From: an uncultured Paraglaciecola sp.
GTDB lineage: Bacteria > Pseudomonadota > Gammaproteobacteria > Enterobacterales > Alteromonadaceae
Length of the DNA stretch: 64,000 bases
NCBI RefSeq assembly: GCF_937123705.1
Contig: NZ_CAKZKO010000056.1
Span: forward strand, 1 to 64,000
Direction of reading: 5' to 3'
Part shown: positions 48,761-58,452 of the stretch, piece after piece
How positions within the stretch are numbered: the first letter of the stretch is position 1
How the letters are laid out: each line of letters opens with the position of its first letter
The notes under the pieces: generated by a model
What the model saw: the letters and a program-made list of their open reading frames with translations, nothing else
Databases searched by the model: none
What the model was told of the DNA's origin: nothing
Program-made: the position numbers and the translations under genes

Positions 48761-48919
48761 ATGTTAAAATCTTATGCAGTAGCACTAGTACTAGCCACAT
48801 CTACTCCGGTAGCCGTTAAAACTGAAGAAAGTGTACAAGCTCCGGCTAAAAGCCAAGCGGCAACGACAAAGACTTCAGAGACTAGTAAGAAAGGTGTGAA
48901 AACTGGCAAACACTGGTAA
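48761..48919 (+). CDS. Small exported peptide (52 residues)
   Basis: 52 codons from an ATG with GAGGAAA at ideal spacing, to TAA. A short hydrophobic N-terminus (MLKSYAVALVLATSTPVAVK) looks like a signal peptide, and the rest is Lys/Thr/Ala/Ser-rich and positively charged (KTSETSKKGVKTGKHW). I do not recognise it. It is preceded by a sigma-54-like promoter and followed by a strong terminator, so it is a complete small transcription unit. Confidence 0.75.
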   Translation: MLKSYAVALVLATSTPVAVKTEESVQAPAKSQAATTKTSETSKKGVKTGKHW

Positions 48920-48980
48920 TTTGCCTTTGCTTTAGGATAAAGCATCTAGTTCAGTAATTTTCTTACTGAGATTGACATTA

Positions 48981-49005
48981 AAAGGAGAGGGACCTCTCTT
49001 TTTTT
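48981..49005 (+). terminator. Rho-independent terminator
   Basis: A GAGAG/CTCTC stem with a GGAC loop is extended by flanking A/T pairs and followed by a T-run on the plus strand. It ends the small peptide gene and also lies at the end of the convergent membrane protein gene. Confidence 0.85.
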
Positions 49006-49195
49006 ATGCCCAAAATAAAGTACTACCTAGGCCGCGATCTCTGAGTAGTTTTATCCTTTGTCTGGATTTGAATAATGGATAAATAGCAGGGCCAAAAAGT
49101 AATCCAGCCAAAGCCCACTTTTTGGCTGTAAGACCGGTTTTAAAAGACTGTACATAATAAATAACACTAAATAACAACGAACTAATAAAAAACAT
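49004..49195 (-). CDS. Small membrane protein of unknown function
   Basis: 63 residues from ATG 49195 (two TTG codons precede it in frame). Two hydrophobic stretches (FFISSLLFSVIYYV and WALAGLLFGPAIYPLF) with a basic end (KSRQRIKLLRDRG). The second has a Gly-Pro pattern seen in short conserved Alteromonadales proteins, but I cannot name a family. The stop overlaps the T-run of the terminator on the other strand. Confidence 0.6.
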   Translation of the reverse strand: MFFISSLLFSVIYYVQSFKTGLTAKKWALAGLLFGPAIYPLFKSRQRIKLLRDRGLGSTLFWA

Positions 49196-49283
49196 CAACA
49201 ACGGAAATATTCTCTCATCTAAAATTGGGAAGAATCAGAAAATGGCCTAACGTTAAAGCATAGAAGTTAGACCAAGTACTGAA

Positions 49284-51440
49284 TTAATAAAAAGAGCGAC
49301 CTTCTTCAGCCATCTTTTTCAAGCTGGCTGCTGGGGTAAACTTATCACCAAGCAAGTTTTGATAATGCTCTAACCTAGCAACAACATGAGCCACACCTAA
49401 GGTGTGCATATAACGGAAGGGTCCCCCCAAAAACGGCGGGAAACCTATACCAAAGATGGCGCCAATATCACCATCACGGGCATTACGCACTACACCTTCA
49501 TCTAAACACATAGCAGCTTCGTTAAGCATTAATAACACACAACGCTCTGATATTTGTTCATGACTCATTTTACTGGCTGGTTTAATGCCCAATAAGGTAT
49601 AGATAGACTGGTCGACTTCTTTACCCGGTTTTTTACCCGAGTAATCATAAAATCCACGTTTGTTTTTCTTGCCTTTACGATCATCCGCCAAAATTTTCTC
49701 GAAACCTGGGTTAGAGGCAAAACGTTCACCAAATTGCGCCTGCAAAAAAGGCCCAATCTTAGTGCCCACATCAATGCCTACTTCGTCTAATAACTTAACG
49801 GGCCCCACAGGGAAACCAAATTTCACTAAAGATTTATCAATATGATCAATAGGCTCGCCGCTTAGTAGCACTTCTGCAGCTTCATTCATGTAAGGCGCTA
49901 AAATACGGTTCACATAAAACCCAGCGCCGTCTTTCACCACTATAGGGGTTTTACCTTGCTTCTTGGCCAACTCAACCGTGGTTGAAATGGTCAAATCAGA
50001 GGTCTTGTCGTGTGCAATCACCTCAGCCAAAGGCATTTTGTCCACAGGAGAAAAATAATGCAGACCTATCACTTGCTCGGGGCGTTTAGCTTTTTCGGCA
50101 ATCTGGGTAATGGGAATGGAAGAGGTATTAGAGGCGAATATAGTATGTTCACCGCAGTTTTCTTCAATGTCTGCCACCATCTTTTGTTTTAGCCCTAAAT
50201 CTTCAAAGACCGCTTCAATTACGACATCTGCATCACTAAAACCTGAATAATCGACTGAGCCTGTTAGTAGCGCCAATTGTTGCTGCATCTTTGATTTTTG
50301 CATAAAACGGCGTTTAACTTTTTTATTTAAAATATCAAAGCTGTACTTAATAGCGTTGGCGATACCTTCAGAGCGAATATCTTTAATACGTGCTGGCAAC
50401 CCCGCTTTAGTCGCGGTAACAAAGGCAATACCACCGCCCATCAAACCACCGCCTAATACCCCTATTTTTTTAAGGGGCGCAGGTTGCACACCTTCAACAC
50501 CGGTTTCTTTTTTCATGTCTGTGGTGGCAAAAAATAGACTTCTAAGGGCGGCTGATTCAGAACTCATCACTAAGTTACCAAAATGTTTGGCTTCTACTTC
50601 TAGCCCCTTTTTAAAGCCTTTGCTTAGGCCTGTCTCGATACAGTCAATGATAAGTGCAGGTGACGGATAGTTGCCTTGGGTTTTGCTCGCCGTTTGTTTG
50701 CGCGCTTGGCTAAACATCAGGTTGCGACCTACAGGTGTTTTTTCTAAAAACTTGCCCATTAAGTCTAATTTTGGCCCGTGACGTTTAGGCTTAGGTTTCT
50801 TCGCCATCTCTATAGCCACATCGAGCAAGATAGATTGCGGCACCATTTCATCAACAATGCCGTATTTTTTGGCTTGTTTGGCTCGTACCGATGCACCGGT
50901 AAGCATCATTTTCATGGCTTGTTGCACGCTGATCAGTTTAGGTAAACGCTGAGTGCCGCCACTACCCGGTAATAAACCAAGCTGTACTTCAGGCAAACCT
51001 ACTTGGGTTTTAGCATCGTCGCTACAAACCCGATAATGACAGGCCAACGCCAGCTCTAATCCACCGCCTAACGCAGGGCCATGGATAGCCGCCACAACGG
51101 TTACTGGCATATCTTCGATGCGCTGAAACATATTCTGACCACCAGCGGCAATTTCGGTGGCGCCTTGGGCACTTTCACAGGCGGCCAACATGCTAATATC
51201 GGCACCGGCCACAAACGAATTGTCTTTACCGCTTATGACTACTACACCTTTAATGCTGTTATCTGCTTTTATTTGCTCAAGCACGGCGTCGATCTGTTCA
51301 GCAAACTCCACTTTAAGGGTGTTCATGCTTTCGCCAGGTACGTCCATAGTTAAAATGGCGATGCCGTCTTCACGTTTCTCTAGAGTAAAAGCGCTTGGTG
51401 TTCGAGTTTGCATATCTGTTGTTTGATTATCGGTTGTCAT
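49284..51440 (-). CDS. fadJ: Fatty acid oxidation complex alpha subunit FadJ
   Basis: 718 residues. N-terminal enoyl-CoA hydratase (~15-195; HGPALGGGLELALACHYRV, with GSGGTQRLPKL at ~155) and 3-hydroxyacyl-CoA dehydrogenase (~325-715; NAD-binding GVLGGGLMGGGIA and HYFSPVDKMPLAEV). FadJ rather than FadB is chosen because it lies downstream of fadI, not fadA, and from sequence features. It hydrates enoyl-CoA and oxidises the hydroxyacyl product in beta-oxidation. Its ATG follows the fadI stop by 10 bp. Confidence 0.95.
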   Translation of the reverse strand: MTTDNQTTDMQTRTPSAFTLEKREDGIAILTMDVPGESMNTLKVEFAEQIDAVLEQIKADNSIKGVVVISGKDNSFVAGADISMLAACESAQGATEIAAGGQNMFQRIEDMPVTVVAAIHGPALGGGLELALACHYRVCSDDAKTQVGLPEVQLGLLPGSGGTQRLPKLISVQQAMKMMLTGASVRAKQAKKYGIVDEMVPQSILLDVAIEMAKKPKPKRHGPKLDLMGKFLEKTPVGRNLMFSQARKQTASKTQGNYPSPALIIDCIETGLSKGFKKGLEVEAKHFGNLVMSSESAALRSLFFATTDMKKETGVEGVQPAPLKKIGVLGGGLMGGGIAFVTATKAGLPARIKDIRSEGIANAIKYSFDILNKKVKRRFMQKSKMQQQLALLTGSVDYSGFSDADVVIEAVFEDLGLKQKMVADIEENCGEHTIFASNTSSIPITQIAEKAKRPEQVIGLHYFSPVDKMPLAEVIAHDKTSDLTISTTVELAKKQGKTPIVVKDGAGFYVNRILAPYMNEAAEVLLSGEPIDHIDKSLVKFGFPVGPVKLLDEVGIDVGTKIGPFLQAQFGERFASNPGFEKILADDRKGKKNKRGFYDYSGKKPGKEVDQSIYTLLGIKPASKMSHEQISERCVLLMLNEAAMCLDEGVVRNARDGDIGAIFGIGFPPFLGGPFRYMHTLGVAHVVARLEHYQNLLGDKFTPAASLKKMAEEGRSFY

Positions 51441-51450
51441 CTTCTGTACC

Positions 51451-52761
51451 CTACTCTGTTTCTACTATCATGGCTGCGGCAAGTCCACCTGCGGCGCAAG
51501 CCGTAAGTAAGCCAGCACCACCACCGCGACGATTTAATTCGTTTAGCATCTGAGTGATCATACGTGTACCCGTTGCGGCAAATGGATGGCCATAAGCCAA
51601 AGAGCTGCCCATCACATTAAATTTTTGCATATCAATCTCGCCCGTTGCCTGACTACGGCCTAGTTTTTCTTGGGCGAATTTGTCACTGGCAAACATCTTC
51701 ATATTGGCTAAAGTTTGTGCTGCGAATGCCTCATGCATTTCAATCAATGTCAGATCGTTAAGCGTCATGCCAGCTCTATCGAGTGCCATAGGTGTGGCGT
51801 AAGAAGGCCCCATTAACATATCTTGCCATACGTCTATGGCTGCCCAAGCATAGCTTTTTATGTATCCAAGCGGGGTATAGCCTAATTCTTTGGCGCGGCT
51901 TTCGGTCATCATTAATATTGCAGAGCCACCATCGGTAAGTGGCGTGGCATTGGCAGCGGTCACTGTGCCGTGTTTTTTATCAAATACGGGGCGCGGTTTA
52001 GCATACCCTTCAAGGGTTGAATCAAAACGTACGTTATTGTCTTTTTCTAATGCCCCTTTAAAAGGTTCGGCGTAGGCGGTCATGACCTCATTGGCTAACT
52101 TACCGTCATTCCAGCTTTGCGCTGCTAAGGTATGAGAGCGATGGGCTAAGGCGTCTTGATCGGCGCGGCTGATATTATGGGTTTTCGCCATTTGTTCGGC
52201 TGTTTGCCCCATAGACAAGCCGGTAGAATATTCGGCGACTGCTGGCGGTACCGGCATTAAATCTTTAATACCTAATTTTTTTAGCACTTGCCACTTTTGC
52301 CCGGCCGTTTTGGTTTTTGTTAAATCCGTTAAGGCTCTGGCTAGTTTTTTGGAAACCCCTATAGGTGATACTGACGTGGAGTCTGCTCCCCCTGCCACAC
52401 CCACACTGATATTACCAGCCATCATTGACTCAGCAATATTCACAGTCGATTGAAAACTGGTGGCACAGGCTCTGGAGACACTATAGGCATCGGTGTGTAC
52501 ATTCATGCCAGTACCTAACACTATTTCACGGGCAATGTTTGGCGCTTCTGGCATTTGCACTACTTGGCCATACACTAATTGCTCAATAATCATCGGGTCA
52601 ACGTTATTTCGCACTAACATTTCGTTGACTACCATTTTGCCGAGATCAACAGCTGGCACGCCGTGAAAATACGTGGCCATTTTGGCGAATGGTGTTCTTA
52701 AACCTGCAACTATAGCGATCCTATCGCCTTCTCTTGTTTTGACTATCTGCTTAGCTGTCAT
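51451..52761 (-). CDS. fadI: 3-ketoacyl-CoA thiolase FadI
   Basis: 436 residues. Catalytic Cys99 (SRACATSF), the His in EMHEAFAAQ and Cys near the end in [12 protein letters not shown]. Cleaves 3-ketoacyl-CoA in the last step of beta-oxidation, as a complex with FadJ. ATG 52761 with AAGGG upstream. A FadR-like operator lies 26-44 bp before the start, between promoter and gene. Confidence 0.96.
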   Translation of the reverse strand: MTAKQIVKTREGDRIAIVAGLRTPFAKMATYFHGVPAVDLGKMVVNEMLVRNNVDPMIIEQLVYGQVVQMPEAPNIAREIVLGTGMNVHTDAYSVSRACATSFQSTVNIAESMMAGNISVGVAGGADSTSVSPIGVSKKLARALTDLTKTKTAGQKWQVLKKLGIKDLMPVPPAVAEYSTGLSMGQTAEQMAKTHNISRADQDALAHRSHTLAAQSWNDGKLANEVMTAYAEPFKGALEKDNNVRFDSTLEGYAKPRPVFDKKHGTVTAANATPLTDGGSAILMMTESRAKELGYTPLGYIKSYAWAAIDVWQDMLMGPSYATPMALDRAGMTLNDLTLIEMHEAFAAQTLANMKMFASDKFAQEKLGRSQATGEIDMQKFNVMGSSLAYGHPFAATGTRMITQMLNELNRRGGGAGLLTACAAGGLAAAMIVETE

Positions 52762-53152
52762 GTAATACCCTTATGAATATTCAAACTTAGTGGTCTGACC
52801 TGTAAAATGTACCGAATTGTACCTAGTTACCATTATGACTTCAAGGTGCCCGTCATTTGCTACATCACTGCTTCAATATCTCTCATTTTCAGTGGCTTCA
52901 CAGTGTAGATGGCTAACTTCAATTTAGCACCTTACAGTGTGGATTTTAATAAAATCCCCTGAATTCCAATGCAAAATAGAAATTTTTACTTATTAAAGCT
53001 TTGTAACATTGTTTTTCTATAGGGGAACCTTATATCGAGTAGCATAGTCAGTAGTCGGGGTAGCTAATCTATCGTTTCTAGATCGCTCTACCGCCACTTG
53101 TATTTTTAATCAGTCTTACCCATTGGTACATAAGAAGGAAGCAATTAGCACT
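52762..53152. other. Divergent region between fadI and the MoxR gene
   Basis: This 391-bp gap holds the FadR-like site (52787-52805), two 11-bp direct repeats with one mismatch (ACAGTGTAGAT at 52900-52910 and ACAGTGTGGAT at 52934-52944), and the MoxR leader. No ORF or structured RNA seen. Confidence 0.5.
52787..52805. promoter_or_regulatory. FadR-like operator upstream of fadIJ
   Basis: TTAGTGGTCTGACCTGTAA carries the FadR core TGGTCTGACC, with the outer bases degenerate. Its position just before fadI fits repression of beta-oxidation in the absence of fatty acids. The same core half-site appears at fabB. Confidence 0.65.
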
Positions 53153-54109
53153 ATGGCAGCCGCACAATTTACACAATTACAAGCCTATTTAGACAGCCAA
53201 GTAGTGGGTCAACAAACGCTGACACAGAACATTTTAGTGGCGCTTTTGGCCGATGGACATTTGTTGGTTGAAGGTCCGCCCGGCTTGGCAAAAACCCGAG
53301 CGGTGAATGCCTTGGCAAATGGTTTAGAGGGCGATTTTCATCGGGTGCAGTTTACCCCAGATTTACTGCCTGCCGATCTCACCGGTACCGATATTTACCG
53401 CCCAGAAAACGGCAGTTTTGAATTTCAAAAAGGCCCGCTGTTTCATAATTTAGTATTGGCCGATGAAATCAACCGCGCCCCAGCTAAAGTGCAATCGGCG
53501 CTGCTTGAAGCCATGGCAGAAAGGCAGATCACAGTGGGTAACACCACCTATGCCCTACCCGAGCTATTTTTAGTGATGGCCACCCAAAACCCCATCGAGC
53601 AAGAAGGGACTTATCCATTACCCGAAGCGCAACTCGACCGTTTCTTAATGCATTTGGAAATTGATTATCCTGGCGCTGATACAGAATTAGATATCTTACG
53701 CCTCACCCGCAACGAAGCCATGCATGCAGCGGCGGTAAGCCCTCCAAATTTAACCCAAGACGATATTTTTAACGCCCGTCAAGACGTATTAAAAATTCAC
53801 TTAGATGACGCCTTAGAACAATACATAGTGCAGCTAATCATTGCCACGCGCCAACCCGAACGCTACGACCCAGATCTGGCGAATTGGATTGAGTTTGGTG
53901 CCAGCCCTCGCGCCACCATCGCATTAGATAAGTGCGCTCGCGCCCATGCATGGTTAATGGGCAGAGATTTTGTGGGGCCAGACAATATTCAAGCGGTATT
54001 TCATAACGTATTACGCCACAGATTATTACTCAGCTATGAAGCCGAGGCCGAAGGGGTCAATGGGAATAAAGTGTTGGATAAAATCATGCAGCTTGTGCCT
54101 GTTCCTTAG
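53153..54109 (+). CDS. MoxR-family AAA+ ATPase
   Basis: About 318 residues from the ATG at 53153; a TTG at 53123 would add ten. Walker A GPPGLAKT, Walker B LVLADEINRAPAKVQ and the sensor region GASPRATIALDK are typical of MoxR. These ATPases act as chaperones that help assemble or activate VWA-domain partners, which follow directly here (DUF58, two VWA proteins). AAGGA lies about 13 nt upstream, a rather long distance. First gene of the operon. Confidence 0.93.
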   Translation: MAAAQFTQLQAYLDSQVVGQQTLTQNILVALLADGHLLVEGPPGLAKTRAVNALANGLEGDFHRVQFTPDLLPADLTGTDIYRPENGSFEFQKGPLFHNLVLADEINRAPAKVQSALLEAMAERQITVGNTTYALPELFLVMATQNPIEQEGTYPLPEAQLDRFLMHLEIDYPGADTELDILRLTRNEAMHAAAVSPPNLTQDDIFNARQDVLKIHLDDALEQYIVQLIIATRQPERYDPDLANWIEFGASPRATIALDKCARAHAWLMGRDFVGPDNIQAVFHNVLRHRLLLSYEAEAEGVNGNKVLDKIMQLVPVP

Positions 54110-54132
54110 ACTAACAAGGTTAAAGAAACAGT

Positions 54133-55098
54133 ATGCAAGACAGTACAAAATGGTTAACTAAATACCAAAGCGACGGCGTTAACCTAAGAATAAAAGAGCT
54201 TATTCATTATCAAGGTAAAACATCCTTGTTAAATTTATCCCCGCGCAAAACCGTACAAGCTAAGTTAGCTGGCGCGTATTTGGCGAAAACCAAAGGCCGC
54301 GGTATGGAGTTTGACGAAGCTCGGCATTATCAAGCAGGTGATGATATTCGCGCCATTGACTGGCGCGTTACCGCCCGCACCGGTAAAACCCATACAAAAC
54401 TATACCGTGAAGAAAAAGAGCGGCCGGTATTTGTGCTCACCGACTTATCTTCAAGTATGCAGTTTGGCACCCAGTTTTTGTTTAAATCGGTGCAAGCGGC
54501 GCATTTAAGTGCGCTGATTGCTTGGGCGGCCAGAAAACGCGGCGATCGCATTGGAGGCTTGATATTTAATCAACATCAACATATTGAATGTAAACCATTT
54601 ACCCGTCAAAAAGCGGTGTTGTCGCTATTAAACAGCATGTTAAAAGTGCAACAAGGGGCGCATTCTCAAAACCAAGGTAACGGGCAAGAGCAAGTCACCC
54701 TCGGCAATGCCTGTGCAAGGTTACGCAGACTGGCTCACCCCGGTAGTCTAATTTTTATATTGAGTGACTTTAGTCAGTTAGACGACCTCGCCCAGCAGCA
54801 TATTGCCCAGCTCAGTAAACATTGCGAAGTGATTGCCTACCCTATTAGCGATCCGTTTGAACATCAGTTACCCAAAGTGTCTATGAGTCAAAGAGTAAGC
54901 TTGAGTGATGGCACCAATAGACAACAAATTGTCTTGGGCGAAAAAGACACCGAGCAGCAGTACAGCCAACAACATCTAGACTACTTCAACACTATTCATC
55001 ACACTTTAAAACAGTGCAAAGCCCAAGTGCTGCCAATCGATGCTGGGCAGCCCTTAGAAAAACAGTTAGAGCGTTTTTCGGGAGGCAAAAAACCATGA
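54133..55098 (+). CDS. DUF58 domain (VWA-like) protein
   Basis: 321 residues. The DUF58 motif GDDIRAIDWRVTARTGKTHTKLY is followed by a VWA-like fold with MIDAS DLSSSM (~107), so metal binding is likely. DUF58 proteins are regular partners of MoxR ATPases. Its stop overlaps the ATG of the next gene (ATGA). Confidence 0.9.
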   Translation: MQDSTKWLTKYQSDGVNLRIKELIHYQGKTSLLNLSPRKTVQAKLAGAYLAKTKGRGMEFDEARHYQAGDDIRAIDWRVTARTGKTHTKLYREEKERPVFVLTDLSSSMQFGTQFLFKSVQAAHLSALIAWAARKRGDRIGGLIFNQHQHIECKPFTRQKAVLSLLNSMLKVQQGAHSQNQGNGQEQVTLGNACARLRRLAHPGSLIFILSDFSQLDDLAQQHIAQLSKHCEVIAYPISDPFEHQLPKVSMSQRVSLSDGTNRQQIVLGEKDTEQQYSQQHLDYFNTIHHTLKQCKAQVLPIDAGQPLEKQLERFSGGKKP

Positions 55099-55598
55099 AT
55101 CCATTGCAAAATTTACAAGATATCCACACTCCAGCGGCTATAGAAAATTGGCCTCCTGCTTATGGTTGGTGGTTAGTCGCGATTATCACCATAATTGCGG
55201 TATGCATCCTCACAACATGGCTAGTTAAAAGACGCAAATTAAGACTCGCTAAACGCCAAGGGTTAGCTGCGCTGCAAAAAATTGATGCTTCACGTCCAGA
55301 CTCCTTGTCACAACTCAACCAGTTGCTAAAGCGTGTAGCCATGGCTTATTTTCCGGCTCAAAGAGTGCAACAAATACATGGCCAACAATGGGCAAACTTT
55401 TTGATTGATACCCTTCCCAAAAACAAAAACGATGGTTTACTCCAGTCCTTTGAGTCAATGCAACAGGCCCTATATCAACCACAAAAGTTAGAAAGTGTAG
55501 ACTATCCTAGTTACCGTCAGTCTGCTGAATTATGGATTAAACACGCCCTGCCCCCAAGCAAGAAAACCCTTGCCCGATTGGAGCAAGACTATGCTTGA
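55095..55598 (+). CDS. DUF4381 membrane protein
   Basis: 167 residues from ATG 55095, overlapping the DUF58 stop by 4 nt. One membrane segment (~24-46) and a basic juxtamembrane part (VKRRKLRLAKRQ), then a helical domain. Matches the DUF4381 family, always found in this MoxR/VWA operon. Function unknown. Confidence 0.85.
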   Translation: MNPLQNLQDIHTPAAIENWPPAYGWWLVAIITIIAVCILTTWLVKRRKLRLAKRQGLAALQKIDASRPDSLSQLNQLLKRVAMAYFPAQRVQQIHGQQWANFLIDTLPKNKNDGLLQSFESMQQALYQPQKLESVDYPSYRQSAELWIKHALPPSKKTLARLEQDYA

Positions 55599-56592
55599 AT
55601 TTGAATGGATATGGGTACTATTTTTATTGCCATTGCCGTTGCTGGCTTGGTTGCTCCCCAGTAAGAAGCAAGGCCAAGAAGCAGCATTACGGGTTCCAAG
55701 CCTCACTACTGGTATTGAAGCAACCAGCCAAAATAAAGGCAGCAACAAAATACGTGTATTGTTAGCCATACTTGCATGGATTGCGTTAGTCCTCGCTACC
55801 GCTAGACCTCAATGGTTAGGCGAACCAGTGAGTATTCCCGCTGAAGGACGGGACTTAATGATAGCGGTTGATCTATCAGGCAGCATGAAAATTGATGACA
55901 TGCAGGTGAATGGCCGCCAAGTCGATAGGCTTAAAATGATTAAGTTTGTGCTCAGCGATTTTATTAAACGTCGAGTGGGCGACAGATTAGGATTAATATT
56001 ATTCGCCGATACAGCTTATTTACAAGCTCCCTTGACCTACGATAGAGAAACGGTAGAGCAGCTGCTAAACGAATCACTAATTGGTTTAGTGGGTGAACAA
56101 ACCGCCATTGGCGATGCGATTGGGCTAGCCATTAAACGCTTTGAAGCCCGTAAAGAGTCCAATAAAGTACTAGTGTTGTTAACCGATGGTCAAAATACTG
56201 CAGGTAACATTACCCCAAAACAGGCCAATGAGTTGGCCATCAACAACGGCGTCACAGTTTATACTATAGGCGTAGGTGCTGACAAAATGTTGGTACAAAG
56301 TTTCTTTGGTAATCGACAAGTGAATCCCTCTCAAGACTTAGACGAAGATATGTTAACCGAAATCGCCACCTCAACAGGCGGTCGCTATTTTCGGGCAAGG
56401 GATGCTGAGTCATTAAAACAAATATACGCCACACTCGATGAACTCGAGCCCATAGCCAGAGAAAGTAAACAAATGCGGCCACTGCAAGCCTTATACTTCT
56501 ACCCTCTGGCTTTGGCGTTACTCATTACTTTTTTAATGGGATCATTTGGACTGATTAAACAATTTTGGAAAAAGGGGCCAAACCATGCTTGA
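55591..56592 (+). CDS. VWA-domain membrane protein (BatA-like)
   Basis: 333 residues. Two N-terminal membrane segments (~5-25, ~55-75), VWA domain (~85-280) with intact MIDAS DLSGSMKIDD, and a C-terminal membrane segment (~305-325). It overlaps the DUF4381 gene by 8 nt (ATGCTTGA). BatA of Bacteroides-type aerotolerance operons; role in gammaproteobacteria not established. Confidence 0.9.
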   Translation: MLEFEWIWVLFLLPLPLLAWLLPSKKQGQEAALRVPSLTTGIEATSQNKGSNKIRVLLAILAWIALVLATARPQWLGEPVSIPAEGRDLMIAVDLSGSMKIDDMQVNGRQVDRLKMIKFVLSDFIKRRVGDRLGLILFADTAYLQAPLTYDRETVEQLLNESLIGLVGEQTAIGDAIGLAIKRFEARKESNKVLVLLTDGQNTAGNITPKQANELAINNGVTVYTIGVGADKMLVQSFFGNRQVNPSQDLDEDMLTEIATSTGGRYFRARDAESLKQIYATLDELEPIARESKQMRPLQALYFYPLALALLITFLMGSFGLIKQFWKKGPNHA

Positions 56593-58450
56593 GTCTGTAG
56601 CTGCCTTTAGTGAGTTTCATTTTATCCGCCCTCTTTGGTTATGGGCCAGTATTCCATTGTTAATCACAGTGGCATTGATACGTTATGTACACAAACAACA
56701 ATCCGGCTGGCAATCGGTGCTCGCCAGCCACTTGTATCACCATCTGATCACCACTGCAGGCACTAAAAACAACCGGCCATCTCTATTTTTATTAGGGCTA
56801 TGTTGGGTTATTGCCACTATTGCCCTAGCTGGACCTACTTGGGAAAGATTACCGCAACCTGTTTATCAATTAAATACCGGTAAAGTAGTACTCATTGATA
56901 TGTCGTTATCGATGCGCGCCACCGATGTTAAACCCAACAGGCTTACCCGCGCCAAGTACAAAGCCATAGACTTAGTGAACGCTATTACCGAAGGCGAAAC
57001 CGGATTAGTGGCCTATGCGGGTGATGCATTTACTATTAGCCCCCTAAGTTCAGATGCGCAAAACCTGACCACCCTTATTCCTAGTCTCACCCCAGAAATT
57101 ATGCCCGTTGCAGGCAGCGACCCTGCTCTTGGAATACAAGCCGCTATCGACTTACTCAGTCATGCCGGTTATCAACAAGGTGAAATTTTTTGGATAACAG
57201 ACGGCATCGCCCAACAACAGATGAAAGAGATCAGTGACATACTCAATAATTCAAGTTTTCGTTTATCTGTTTTAAGTGTGGGCACAGAACAAGGTGCACC
57301 AATTCAACTGATAAACGGCGAATTGCTAAAAGACAGCCGCGGTGCCATTGTGGTGCCTAAGCTAACGGTGAATAATTTGACATCTCTTAGCCACAGCAGT
57401 GGTGGTCGCTATGCGCCTATGCAGACAGACGACAGTGATATTGATTATTTAATTGCCCAAACCTTAATAGAACAAGACTCAGATAAAAATGAGCAAGAAC
57501 AGCCAGAAAACTTTGGCGATAAATGGCAAGAGATGGGCCCTTACTTACTGTTACTTATTTTACCTTTTGCGGCATATAGCTTTAGGCGAGGTATAGTCAC
57601 CACGCTATTTATTGGGATTTTATTACCCACATATACTCCCCCAGCACAAGCAGACTGGTGGCAAGATATGTGGAAAACACCGGATCAACAGGGACAACAA
57701 GCCTTTAATCAGAAAGACTATGCCCAAGCAGCCGATACCTTTGAGGATCCCTTATGGCAAGGCTCCGCACAGTATAAAAATGAAGATTATCAAGCTGCCC
57801 TTGAGTCATTTTCAAAGGTGAAAGCGACCGACCAAAACTACACTGACGCCACTTACAATGCAGGTAATGCACTGGCACAACTAGGCGAAATTGAGCAAGC
57901 AATAGCCGCCTACGACAAGGTATTAGCACAACAACCCGATCATCAAGCTGCGCAAGCCAACAAAGCCATACTCGAAAAACTCCAAAATCAACAGCAGCAA
58001 CAACAAGATCAGTCGGGGGACTCTTCAGAAGATCAAGAAAATGGCGAACAAGACAACGAGCAACAACAGCAAGATGGCCAGCAAAACGATCAACAGCAAC
58101 AGGGTGAACCCTCTCAAGATCCCCAGCAAGGGGAGCAATCACCACAAAGTGACTCAGACTCCCAAGAGACTGATCAACAAAGGGAACAAGATAAACAACA
58201 GCAAGAAGAAGCGCAGCAACAGCAAGCATCTGAAGATGGACAACAATCCGAGCCAGAAAAACCTGCTCAAGCTCAACCGGCAGGCGAAGCTGAACTAACC
58301 GATGAACAGAAAGAGATGATGCAACGTATGCAAAAATTGCTTAATCGGGTACCAGATGATCCGGCCTTTTTGCTCAAACGAAAAATGCAAATTGAAGCAC
58401 AAAAACGTAAAAGAGAAAGATTACCAATAAATAGACAGGGGAACTGGTAG
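56585..58450 (+). CDS. VWA/TPR protein (BatB-BatC fusion)
   Basis: 621 residues. Membrane segments (~15-35, ~65-85), VWA domain (~90-300; MIDAS DMSLSMRATD), a membrane segment (~315-355), TPR repeats (~375-465; AAYDKVLAQQPDHQAA), then a Gln/Asp/Glu/Ser-rich low-complexity region (~469-570) and a basic tail. In Bacteroides, BatB (VWA) and BatC (TPR) are separate; here they are one chain. It overlaps the preceding gene by 8 nt in the same ATGCTTGA context. Confidence 0.9.
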   Translation: MLESVAAFSEFHFIRPLWLWASIPLLITVALIRYVHKQQSGWQSVLASHLYHHLITTAGTKNNRPSLFLLGLCWVIATIALAGPTWERLPQPVYQLNTGKVVLIDMSLSMRATDVKPNRLTRAKYKAIDLVNAITEGETGLVAYAGDAFTISPLSSDAQNLTTLIPSLTPEIMPVAGSDPALGIQAAIDLLSHAGYQQGEIFWITDGIAQQQMKEISDILNNSSFRLSVLSVGTEQGAPIQLINGELLKDSRGAIVVPKLTVNNLTSLSHSSGGRYAPMQTDDSDIDYLIAQTLIEQDSDKNEQEQPENFGDKWQEMGPYLLLLILPFAAYSFRRGIVTTLFIGILLPTYTPPAQADWWQDMWKTPDQQGQQAFNQKDYAQAADTFEDPLWQGSAQYKNEDYQAALESFSKVKATDQNYTDATYNAGNALAQLGEIEQAIAAYDKVLAQQPDHQAAQANKAILEKLQNQQQQQQDQSGDSSEDQENGEQDNEQQQQDGQQNDQQQQGEPSQDPQQGEQSPQSDSDSQETDQQREQDKQQQEEAQQQQASEDGQQSEPEKPAQAQPAGEAELTDEQKEMMQRMQKLLNRVPDDPAFLLKRKMQIEAQKRKRERLPINRQGNW

Positions 58451-58452
58451 TA

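Noticed and set aside
57705..58229. Minus-strand ORF of 174 codons in the Bat operon
   Set aside because: Shadow of the Gln-rich region of the BatB-BatC fusion.
57990..58290. CRISPR-like or tandem repeat in the CAA/CAG-rich tract
   Set aside because: It is irregular Gln codon usage in a coding linker without regular spacers.
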